Part shown: one piece after another, positions 17,503 through 23,485 of the stretch
How the letters are laid out: each line of letters opens with the position of its first letter
Position numbering within the stretch: position 1 is the first letter of the stretch
From: Acidobacteriota bacterium
GTDB taxonomy: Bacteria > Acidobacteriota > Terriglobia > Acidiferrales > UBA7541
DNA length: 50,736 nucleotides
NCBI GenBank assembly: GCA_027307115.1
Contig: DAHUXN010000019.1
Coordinates: 1 to 50,736 of the forward strand
Direction of reading: 5' to 3'
Notes under the pieces: model-generated
Seen by the model: only the letters and a program-made list of their open reading frames with translations
What the model was told of the DNA's origin: nothing
Databases searched by the model: none
Position numbers and translations under genes: made by a program

Positions 17503-18015
17503 TTAGGTTTTGTCGGCCTTGTAGACCGCCGACTTTTCAATCTCGATGTCTTTTTTAGCCTTATTGTGCGCCCACCTCGGAATAACTGGTGCGCCGGATG
17601 CCACGACCGCGAGTTCGTGCGAGATACTCTTAATCTCGTCAGCCGCATCGTTTGAAGAGGCATCTGGGTTGAGGAGATCGATGTTGCGAAAAATGCGTGC
17701 ACGGTTCTTGATGGCCAAGTATCGGTCTCCGGCACGCTGATGCCGCTCGCTCACTTCATTGGGCTTCAAGGTAGTCAGAACAACTGAAACAATTGTCGAG
17801 AACGCTGCGGATCCAACAGCCAACGCCCTGCTCCAATTCTCGAGCACTGAAATGGCTGCCAGCGCGGATCCGACGGCCGCTACAATTCCCAAACCGCGGT
17901 GGATCCATTGCCACGCCGGGACAGCGTTGTAATGCCCTTTTGAGGAGAAAAGTGCGTCTTCCTCAATCCTGTCGGCTTCTTTCGAGAGTTCAGATTTCAG
18001 AGTGATGTCGATCAT
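17503..18015 (-). CDS. SLATT-domain two-transmembrane protein, probable CBASS effector
   Basis: A 170-residue protein with the build of SLATT effectors (SMODS and SLOG-associating two-TM domain). An N-terminal helix (residues 5-35, with a conserved-type His28) precedes TM1 at about 41-58 (GLGIVAAVGSALAAISVL) and TM2 at about 64-82 (ALAVGSAAFSTIVSVVL). The soluble tail then has LKPNEVSERHQRAGDRYLAI, the family's post-TM helix. Such effectors are thought to open pores or disrupt the inner membrane when a cyclic nucleotide made by the partner enzyme is present. It starts 6 bases after the nucleotidyltransferase and has no clear ribosome site of its own, pointing to translational coupling. Family level is fairly sure; function is inferred from the pair. 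Confidence 0.78.
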   Translation of the reverse strand: MIDITLKSELSKEADRIEEDALFSSKGHYNAVPAWQWIHRGLGIVAAVGSALAAISVLENWSRALAVGSAAFSTIVSVVLTTLKPNEVSERHQRAGDRYLAIKNRARIFRNIDLLNPDASSNDAADEIKSISHELAVVASGAPVIPRWAHNKAKKDIEIEKSAVYKADKT

Positions 18016-18021
18016 GATGGC

Positions 18022-18936
18022 TCACGAATACGCTGGAAACGGGTCCCCGAAAATGTCGCGCCATTTATTGATGGCCGAGACGTGATCGTCTCTCCGTTCG
18101 TGCCGAAGCGCAATCTGCGACTCCGCAGCAGCCGAATCGAGGCGCTGGCGGGTCAAGGCGCGGTCATTGGCGTCTAGGTATGCGTCGATATTTCCGCTTA
18201 GCCCGGCTGGGTCAGCGGTATAGTACTGCAACCGAGACGACAGTGAGGGGAAAAGCGCCGCAGCAGCCACTTGCGCACTTGCATATCTCACCGCTGCTGG
18301 CGGGGACATTGGTGCCAGTAGTGAAGGCGCGGCCCTTGGCCAAGCGTTGACCATAGCCATCTCCAGGTGAAACCCTGTAAGTTTGTCGGAGTGCGCCCGA
18401 TTCCAGGATTTAAATATCTTTACGAGAGGCACAAAGTAATTGTCCGTTGCTTTGTTCATCGCCGTGGTCCTGGCAGCATGCTTTGTGGGGTCAGTCGACA
18501 TCCAACCTGACCCATAGCGGTTGGGTATGACGTAGCCGCCGCCGTTCCTCAGGAAGGCTGGTACTACGTCAAAGCCGTATGTTGTGAAGTCAAGATGAAT
18601 CGCTGGGTGGTCCTTACGGATCGGCGTGTCGGGATAGCAAATTTTCAAATAGTAGTGAAACACGCGAAGAGCTTTCTCCGCCCCGTCGTGCGAATTATAG
18701 AAATCGCTGCCGTGCTTCGGGTAACTCAAAACAATAAAGAGGTCTATGTCGTTAGGGGGCCGGATTATAGTGGAGCGACCATAAGAACCGGTCAGGAAAG
18801 CGCTTTCAACATGAAGACTCTCGCCGAGACAATCGCGGACGCCCGTATGTTTTATTCTCGCGTCAGCTTTTTGGAGAATCGTGGGCTCTAGTCGCGCCGC
18901 AAACTCGTCGAACGCGGCGCGAACAGTTTTGGGCAT
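18022..18936 (-). CDS. CD-NTase (SMODS-type cyclic oligonucleotide synthase)
   Basis: A 304-residue nucleotidyltransferase of the CD-NTase/SMODS type, which in CBASS senses phage infection and makes a cyclic di- or trinucleotide signal. The active site is visible: GS at 50-51 in LTGSYGRSTIIRP, NDIDLF with Asp63 and Asp65, and the third carboxylate Asp123 in YGFDVVPAF. The helical half has WMSTDPTKHAARTTAMNKAT and LVKIFKSWNR, as in the family. The catalytic set is complete, so the enzyme should be active. The ATG at 18936 has no strong ribosome site. No Cap2/Cap3 (ubiquitin-like), HORMA or TRIP13 genes are adjacent, which suggests a two-gene type I system. Product nucleotide unknown. Confidence 0.88.
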   Translation of the reverse strand: MPKTVRAAFDEFAARLEPTILQKADARIKHTGVRDCLGESLHVESAFLTGSYGRSTIIRPPNDIDLFIVLSYPKHGSDFYNSHDGAEKALRVFHYYLKICYPDTPIRKDHPAIHLDFTTYGFDVVPAFLRNGGGYVIPNRYGSGWMSTDPTKHAARTTAMNKATDNYFVPLVKIFKSWNRAHSDKLTGFHLEMAMVNAWPRAAPSLLAPMSPPAAVRYASAQVAAAALFPSLSSRLQYYTADPAGLSGNIDAYLDANDRALTRQRLDSAAAESQIALRHERRDDHVSAINKWRDIFGDPFPAYS

Positions 18937-19030
18937 GCCGCTAGTTTAACAAAAAGATTCTGGCAATTTAAGTAACAATATTGACGAGAACAGGCCCGGG
19001 CCGACGGTCAGAATCGGGCTTTGCAGGGGC

Positions 19031-19044
19031 TACGGTACACCGTA
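19031..19044. promoter_or_regulatory. Perfect short inverted repeat beside the antitoxin stop codon
   Basis: TACGGT-AC-ACCGTA is an inverted repeat with perfect 6-base arms, directly abutting the antitoxin stop codon and about 95 bases upstream of the CD-NTase start. It could be an operator for the antitoxin's helix-turn-helix domain or for control of the defence genes. It is short, so chance is possible. Confidence 0.3.
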
Positions 19045-19344
19045 CTAAGCGGCTTCGACGGTGAGTTTCAAGCCGATGGCTTTGGTGACGGCGACTAGCG
19101 TCGACAAGCGGGGGTTTCCGTGAGCGGACAAAGCGCGATAAAGACTCTCGCGCTCGACGCCAGCGGCTCTAGCGACTTTGGCAATGCCTTGCGCCTGGAC
19201 GAGGTGACGCAAAGCGATGAGCAGGACGCGAGGTTCGTCCTCATCTTCCAACGCGGCTTTGAGATACTCGGCGGCAAATTCCGGGTCCTTTCGAAGGCGG
19301 CGAACCACGGCTTCGTCGTGCGAGGCACTCGTTTTACGCTTCAT
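19045..19344 (-). CDS. Antitoxin, helix-turn-helix (HigA/addiction-module antidote family)
   Basis: A 99-residue antitoxin of the 'putative addiction module antidote' family. The N-terminal part (DPEFAAEYLKAALEDEDEPRVLLIALRHLVQAQG) is the hallmark of the family. A Cro/Xre-type helix-turn-helix follows (GIAKVARAAGVERESLYRALS... LSTLVAVTKAIGLKL). It neutralises the toxin encoded upstream and probably represses its own promoter. Its ATG overlaps the toxin stop by 4 bases (ATGA), so the two are coupled. The toxin-first order is typical of HigBA-type loci. Confidence 0.88.
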   Translation of the reverse strand: MKRKTSASHDEAVVRRLRKDPEFAAEYLKAALEDEDEPRVLLIALRHLVQAQGIAKVARAAGVERESLYRALSAHGNPRLSTLVAVTKAIGLKLTVEAA

Positions 19345-19670
19345 TGGGTTCCGGTCCTTTCTTTGTAGTCCTTGAGGTACCCTAACGCCCGGTCAATATC
19401 CGAGGATTGTTTTCGTTTGTCGCCGCCGCAGAGGAGCATTACACAAATCCTGCCGAGCGTCACGTAATACACCCGGTAGCCGGGTCCCCAATCGATTCGC
19501 AACTCGCAGAGGCCCTGACGCAGCGGCCTGCAATCGCCAAAATTCCCGGCCGCGAGCCGGTTGATTCGCGTCGCGATCTTGGCCTGTGTACGGGCGTCAG
19601 GGAGCTGCGAAAGCCAATCATCAAAAACGTCTTTTCCGGCACGTGTGATGTAATGGCGGACCTCGATCAC
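19341..19670 (-). CDS. RelE/HigB-superfamily toxin (addiction-module killer)
   Basis: A 109-residue toxin of the Gp49-like/addiction-module killer family, related to HigB/RelE ribosome-dependent mRNA interferases. Family landmarks are ARTQAKIATRINRLAAGNFGDCRPLRQGLCELRIDWGPGYRVYY, where the Arg-Tyr-rich strand forms the catalytic surface, and CGGDKRKQSSDIDRA near the end. It starts at a GTG (19670) with GGAAA just upstream. Full length with no interruption, so probably functional. Confidence 0.88.
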   Translation of the reverse strand: MIEVRHYITRAGKDVFDDWLSQLPDARTQAKIATRINRLAAGNFGDCRPLRQGLCELRIDWGPGYRVYYVTLGRICVMLLCGGDKRKQSSDIDRALGYLKDYKERTGTQ

Positions 19671-19677
19671 GATTTCC

Positions 19678-19706
19678 AGTGTAACTTATAAATCACAGGT
19701 TGGCAA
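19678..19706 (-). promoter_or_regulatory. Possible promoter of the toxin-antitoxin pair
   Basis: On the reverse strand TTGCCA (19706-19701) and TACACT (19683-19678) are 17 bases apart, with the toxin GTG only 7 bases beyond. The -10 match is moderate, so this is tentative. It could serve the whole four-gene island, all on this strand. Confidence 0.33.
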
Positions 19707-20020
19707 GTTGCTAGAGTCGTCGTCTTCTGGCCAGTGACGCTGCTTTCCACAGCTGCCACATCTGTCGCCGCGGCTCGCGGCATGCTAGCGTTGTTCGGAG
19801 CGAAAAATCGATGACGCGAGCAAGGACACGAGCGAGGAACAACGGGCCGGAAGCGCCCCCAGAACCGTCAAAAACTACCCGAAAACGCCGAGCCTTGATC
19901 GGTAATGAGTTTCGTTTGCAGCGCGCGAATTTCCGGCGCCTTTTCGCATGAGAGCTAAAGCGGCGTCCAGCCGTCCCTCAGAAGCATTTGAGACGCAAGG
20001 ACCGCGCCGCACTCCGAGGA

Positions 20021-20058
20021 AAAGCCCCACGCTCAAAAAACGAGCATGGGGCACCCGG
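20021..20058 (+). repeat. REP-like hairpin, copy 1
   Basis: GCCCCACGCTC, an A-rich loop, then GAGCATGGGGC form a stem of 6+4 pairs with one mismatch (20024-20052), followed by ACCCGG. Same element as 20299-20348 and 20456-20506. The loop is AAAAAAC rather than ACAAAAC. Confidence 0.75.
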
Positions 20059-20121
20059 CAAGCGCCCCACCGGAGAAGCACCGCGGCGACGCGGGTTTTC
20101 ACTTTTTATGCGCTTCCTGAA

Positions 20122-20202
20122 TTCTAATCGAGTAAATATGGGAAATTAGAACATCATGCAATTCATTGAAAACATACGATCGAGGTCATTTCTAATCGAG
20201 TA
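20122..20202 (+). repeat. 13-base direct repeat pair, right of the island
   Basis: TTCTAATCGAGTA occurs at 20122-20134 and 20190-20202 (68-base spacing) in an AT-rich patch. It shares TTCTAATCG with the oppositely oriented pair at 17165-17244. Confidence 0.55.
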
Positions 20203-20298
20203 TTTTCGTCATTTTTTTATCGATATGTCCATTTTCGGACACCACGGCGGTCCACCTTTAGAAGGCGAAGGCAAAGCGGCGTCGAGCCGCCGCACTCC

Positions 20299-20348
20299 AA
20301 AAGAAAAGCCCCACGCTCACAAAACGAGCATGGGGCACCCGGAAAGGC
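20299..20348 (+). repeat. REP-like hairpin, copy 2
   Basis: Hairpin at 20308-20336 (GCCCCACGCTC / GAGCATGGGGC, loop ACAAAAC), flanked by AAAAGAAAA on the left and ACCCGGAAAGGC on the right. The whole of about 50 bases is nearly identical to copy 3. Confidence 0.8.
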
Positions 20349-20455
20349 AACGCCCTAGGACCTCCCTTTCTTTGTCCCTTTGGAAAAAGCACGCCTGGCT
20401 GCGTCAGGCGCGGCCCGACCCTTTGTTCCTCAGGGCAAGCCATAGTCGGGCCCTA

Positions 20456-20506
20456 CAAAAGAAAAGCCCCACGCTCACAAAACGAGCATGGGGCACCCGG
20501 AAAGGC
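20456..20506 (+). repeat. REP-like hairpin, copy 3
   Basis: Hairpin at 20466-20494, identical to copy 2 including the AAAGAAAA left flank and ACCCGGAAAGGC right flank. The spacing between copies 2 and 3 (158 bases) is filled with sequence unlike that between 1 and 2. Confidence 0.8.
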
Positions 20507-20692
20507 GTCGCATCGAAAAAGCAGATCCCTCACTCCGTTCGCAGAGACGGCGACCGGGTTCGGGATGACAACGTAAGGCAGGGGCGTCACGGCAGGTCGG
20601 GCAGCACAAAGGGGAATGGCGCCGGCGAAACGCAGCGCGCTTGCGCGGGCAATCCGCGAGTGAGAGAATGAGAGAAGTTCGGAGGTCAAACG

Positions 20693-21361
20693 ATGAAAAC
20701 GAAATTGGCGCTTGTGGCGGCAGCGATTTTAATGGCCGTGCCGGTGATGGCGCAGACGAATCATGTTTCTGGAAATTACATGGAGTTCCGCAATGCGGAC
20801 GTCTACACAGGACCGTGCTTCGCGAATTCCGAAGTGGGCTTGACTGGACAGGACGCCGTGCTCGCATGGCAAGTCTCGAATGGCGAGTGGAACGGCGTGT
20901 CCTTGTCGGGATTGGGCGTGGTTGCCGTGGTGCGCGCGAACGCGACGCTGGGCGATCCGTATGGCGATCCGCTGCCGGCGAAGGCCGCGTTTTTTGTTGA
21001 CGAGCGCGCCAATGATGCACAGCGCGCGGCGCTGATCGCTTTTGCGCAAGCGCAATCCGCGGGACTGCTGAATGACGTGGTCGCCGTTGCGCCCGCTCCG
21101 ATTTCTTTCGCCGCCGACGCGAGCCGCATGGGCTGGCAAACGCTTGCGGTCGGCAACGTCGTGAAGCTCTCGACGCGCGCCATCAATATGGGCGACATGA
21201 TTTGCCACAACGAAGAAACCTACTATCCGCCGCTCGCCGGACATTTGCAGCACGCAATGCCCGTTGTGGCGCGGGACAGCAGCTATCAGGGAAATTCGCT
21301 CGGCGTCACGTGGGATGATTCCGATCGCCGCAGCTCGTTCGTCGGCAAATTCGCGGAATAA
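20693..21361 (+). CDS. DUF1326 family secreted protein
   Basis: A 222-residue exported protein with a signal peptide (MKTKLALVAAAILMAVPVMAQ, cleavage about residue 20). The mature protein matches DUF1326: SGNYMEFRNADVYTGPCFANSE, a DAVLAWQVSNGEWNGVSLSGL stretch and ANDAQRAALIAFAQAQ. It retains two isolated cysteines (GPC and MICH). Function of the family is unknown. The ATG at 20693 follows an AGGT-containing region with only a modest ribosome site. A good hairpin terminator follows. Confidence 0.8.
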   Translation: MKTKLALVAAAILMAVPVMAQTNHVSGNYMEFRNADVYTGPCFANSEVGLTGQDAVLAWQVSNGEWNGVSLSGLGVVAVVRANATLGDPYGDPLPAKAAFFVDERANDAQRAALIAFAQAQSAGLLNDVVAVAPAPISFAADASRMGWQTLAVGNVVKLSTRAINMGDMICHNEETYYPPLAGHLQHAMPVVARDSSYQGNSLGVTWDDSDRRSSFVGKFAE

Positions 21362-21388
21362 ATTCCAGATTCATCTCCGAAGGAAAAG

Positions 21389-21413
21389 ACCCGCCGCGGT
21401 TGGCGGGTTTTTT
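21389..21413 (+). terminator. Rho-independent terminator after the DUF1326 gene
   Basis: ACCCGCC (21389-21395), loop GCGGTT, GGCGGGT (21402-21408) followed by a run of T. Stem of 7 pairs with an adjacent T-tract, 28 bases after the stop codon. Confidence 0.85.
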
Positions 21414-21534
21414 CTTTTGTGCGAAGCGCGCGCGAATAAATTTATGCGCCGCGAATTCCAATTGCCCGGAAACCGCGCGAACGTGATAATCATCCCATAG
21501 AGATGAAGCTGATTTTTCATACGGGAGAAACGAA

Positions 21535-22215
21535 ATGATTCGTCGGTCACAATATTATTTTGCCGGACTCGCAGTTGTTGCATTGCTGTGCTTATCGAGC
21601 GCAGCCGCGGCGCAGGATTACAAAGCGGCTGCGGGGAGCGCGCCCGCGCCGCCGGAAATTTCCGCGCCGGTTCGTGCGCTGCTGAGTCCCGCGTCGATTT
21701 CCGTGACGGGCCCGAGCGGCCCTTTATGCGAAATCTGGTTGCGCGCGGCGGTTCCCGCGGCAGCGCAACCGGCGACGGCTTTGGGCGTCACCTATGGACA
21801 GCTTGTTGACGGCTCGATTGTGGGCGCAATTCATTTTGACTCGCCGGTAAAAGATTTTCGCAGCCAAACAGTTCAGCCGGGGACGTATGTTTTGCGCTAT
21901 GCGCTCCAGCCAGTCGACGGAAATCATCAAGGCGTTTCGGACTATCGCGATTTCCTGCTGCTGACTCCTGCCGCAGCCGACACGGCCGCTGCGAATCTCG
22001 CGGACAATGAGCTTTACATTCTCAGCCGCAAAGCTTCGGGGGCGGGGCACCCTTCCGTGTGGAGTCTCGTGCCCGCGGACGGCGCGCCCGCTTCGCTTCC
22101 GGGCATCGTGCATGACACGAGCAACGATTTTTGGGTGCTGTATGTAAATGCGGCTGTGGTCTCGTCGCCAACGAAGCTGGGACTGGTGATCGTGGGCCAC
22201 GCGGAGCAGCCGTAA
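21535..22215 (+). CDS. Hypothetical secreted protein
   Basis: A 226-residue protein that I cannot assign to a family. A signal peptide is clear (MIRRSQYYFAGLAVVALLCL, cleavage after SSAAAAQ). The mature part contains GAIHFDSPVKDFRSQTVQPG and YVLRYALQPVDGNHQG, then a DFLLLTPA segment; this beta-rich build resembles small periplasmic domains of unknown function seen in Acidobacteria. A GGGAGAAACGA stretch precedes the ATG. It is expressed apart from the DUF1326 gene, given the terminator between them. Confidence 0.65.
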   Translation: MIRRSQYYFAGLAVVALLCLSSAAAAQDYKAAAGSAPAPPEISAPVRALLSPASISVTGPSGPLCEIWLRAAVPAAAQPATALGVTYGQLVDGSIVGAIHFDSPVKDFRSQTVQPGTYVLRYALQPVDGNHQGVSDYRDFLLLTPAAADTAAANLADNELYILSRKASGAGHPSVWSLVPADGAPASLPGIVHDTSNDFWVLYVNAAVVSSPTKLGLVIVGHAEQP

Positions 22216-22284
22216 ATTTCGTGATCAGCCTCGCCGCATCGGCGACGCGAACGTGAGAGCATCCTTCGAAGTGAATACTTAGCG

Positions 22285-22833
22285 ATGTACGTCTGCCGAA
22301 ATTGCGAGCAACCCATTAATTCTGCGAGCGTCGTTTGCCCTTACTGCGGGGCGAACCAGAGCGAGCCCATTCCGGGCGAGGCACCCAAGTCCGCGAAAAA
22401 ACGGAGTGCGGTGAAGCTTGCCATCGCGATTGCAATCGTGGTGCTCGGCATCTGGGGAATTATCTGGTTCGCGTTGCCCCTGCGATTCGAGAATCCGCGC
22501 CCTTCTGCGGAAAAGTCGGCGATCGCATCGTTGCGCGCTGTGCAGAAAGATCTGGCAACTTATCAGAACGGCGCAGGTTCGTTTCCGTCGACGCTGGAGA
22601 CCTTGGGCGAACCCGCGGTTCAAGCCGCGCAACAGGCGATGTCCGGCGGCTATGGGTTGCGCTATACGCCGGGGCAAATCGATGCGGACGGCAATGCCCA
22701 TTCCTATTCTCTTGTTGCCATGCCGAGGAATTATGGCTACAGGAGTTTTTACACGGACCAGACGGGAGTGATGCGCGCGACTCGCGACAATCGAGCCGCC
22801 ACCGCGCAGGACGCAGCCACGCGCGCGCAGTGA
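22285..22833 (+). CDS. Zinc-ribbon membrane protein with pseudopilin-like tail
   Basis: A 182-residue protein. The N-terminus is a double-Cys zinc ribbon (Cys4/Cys7 and Cys18/Cys21, as CRNC and CPYC). A basic stretch and one transmembrane helix follow (about 43-64, VKLAIAIAIVVLGIWGIIWF). The outer part (SAEKSAIASLRAVQKDLATYQNGAGSFPSTLETLG... YGLRYTPG... SFYTDQTGVMRA) resembles the C-terminal globular domain of type IV pilin or GspG-like pseudopilins, but the pilin cleavage motif is absent. The product is likely cytoplasm-anchored by the ribbon and exposed outside. Function unknown. Confidence 0.65.
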   Translation: MYVCRNCEQPINSASVVCPYCGANQSEPIPGEAPKSAKKRSAVKLAIAIAIVVLGIWGIIWFALPLRFENPRPSAEKSAIASLRAVQKDLATYQNGAGSFPSTLETLGEPAVQAAQQAMSGGYGLRYTPGQIDADGNAHSYSLVAMPRNYGYRSFYTDQTGVMRATRDNRAATAQDAATRAQ

Positions 22834-22890
22834 TTGATATTCAGTGGCCGGGGAAGGATGCGCTCTTCGCATCGTCGCGCTCGGTACGCG

Positions 22891-22929
22891 AAAAAAAAAG
22901 TGCCAGCGGGAAATCCAAACCGCTGGCAC
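22891..22929 (-). terminator. Strong hairpin terminator downstream of the acidic/basic protein gene
   Basis: GTGCCAGCGG (22900-22909) and CCGCTGGCAC (22920-22929) form a perfect 10-pair stem with a 10-base loop. On the reverse strand it is followed by nine T, an excellent intrinsic terminator for the gene at 22957-23295. Confidence 0.9.
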
Positions 22930-22956
22930 AAAAAACAAATAATCGGTTGCCGATAT

Positions 22957-23295
22957 TTATCGGCGACGGGACCTTTTCTTCGGGCGTGCCTTGGCCTTCT
23001 TTTTCGGCGCGGACTTTTTCTTCTTCGCAGGCTTTTTGGCCTTGGCGGGCTTCTTAGCCTTTGGCTTCGCTTTTTTCTTTGACCCGGGCTTCGCCGGAGC
23101 GCGGCCGGGCGTCGTACGAGCAGCAGCTTCGGGGCCTTCCTCTTCGTCCTCGTCGGTCTCCACCTCGATCCCGACTACCTCTTCGGCGGCCTCTTCGTGC
23201 TCATCACCGCCGAGCTCGCCCTGTTCTTCTTCCTCTTCCTCAAAGCCGGGGAGCTCGTTGTCTTCTTCCTCTTCATGGAACTTGGCATCAAACAT
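22957..23295 (-). CDS. Small protein with acidic N-half and lysine/alanine-rich histone-like tail
   Basis: A 112-residue protein with extreme charge segregation. Residues 1-60 are Glu/Asp-rich (HEEEEDNELPGFEEEEEEQG and VETDEDEEEG). The last 45 residues are an H1-like tail of Lys, Ala and Pro with KKAKPKAKKPAKAKKPAKKKK, ending in KKRSRRR. The tail suggests binding of DNA or RNA, as in bacterial histone-H1-like proteins; the acidic half may self-neutralise it. The ATG at 23295 has an ideal GGAGGAAAT ribosome site; the frame further upstream (to 23382) does not look coding. Function is inferred from composition only. Confidence 0.7.
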   Translation of the reverse strand: MFDAKFHEEEEDNELPGFEEEEEEQGELGGDEHEEAAEEVVGIEVETDEDEEEGPEAAARTTPGRAPAKPGSKKKAKPKAKKPAKAKKPAKKKKSAPKKKAKARPKKRSRRR

Positions 23296-23485
23296 ATTTC
23301 CTCCGCGGGGTAAAGAGCTCGGCGGCTGTCTTTCCCACTGGCTTTGTTTTAATCGCAGAGCCGGAAGTTTGTCAAGGCGCAAAAGTCAGGGCGCTGGAGG
23401 CAGTGGGTGTGCAAGGAGCGGGTCAGCGGCGGAAAAGGCTAAGAAGCCAGGATCGTACTATCGTAAGCCACTGAATCGAAGTGGC

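Larger units (their letters stand above)
19671..20692. other. Gene-poor, repeat-bearing right border of the accessory island
   Basis: About one kilobase without a convincing gene. It contains three REP-like hairpins (around 20024, 20308 and 20466), an AT-rich patch at 20100-20230 and a pair of TTCTAATCGAGTA repeats (20122-20134 and 20190-20202). Open frames at 19875-20102 and 20156-20671 only translate repeat sequence (HAR-SVGLF and EKPHAHKTS-MGHPER strings recur) and are not believed. Confidence 0.55.

Noticed and set aside
19875-20102. Open frame of 75 residues on the reverse strand
   Set aside because: Its first third is the reverse of the hairpin repeat and the rest is unlike any protein.
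20021-20506. Repeats as a CRISPR array
   Set aside because: Only three copies, with unequal spacing (about 280 and 160 bases), and each copy is a hairpin of its own. No cas genes are near.
20156-20671. Open frame of 171 residues
   Set aside because: It spans two REP-like hairpins and simply translates the repeats, giving duplicated EKPHAHKTS-type strings. No ribosome site.
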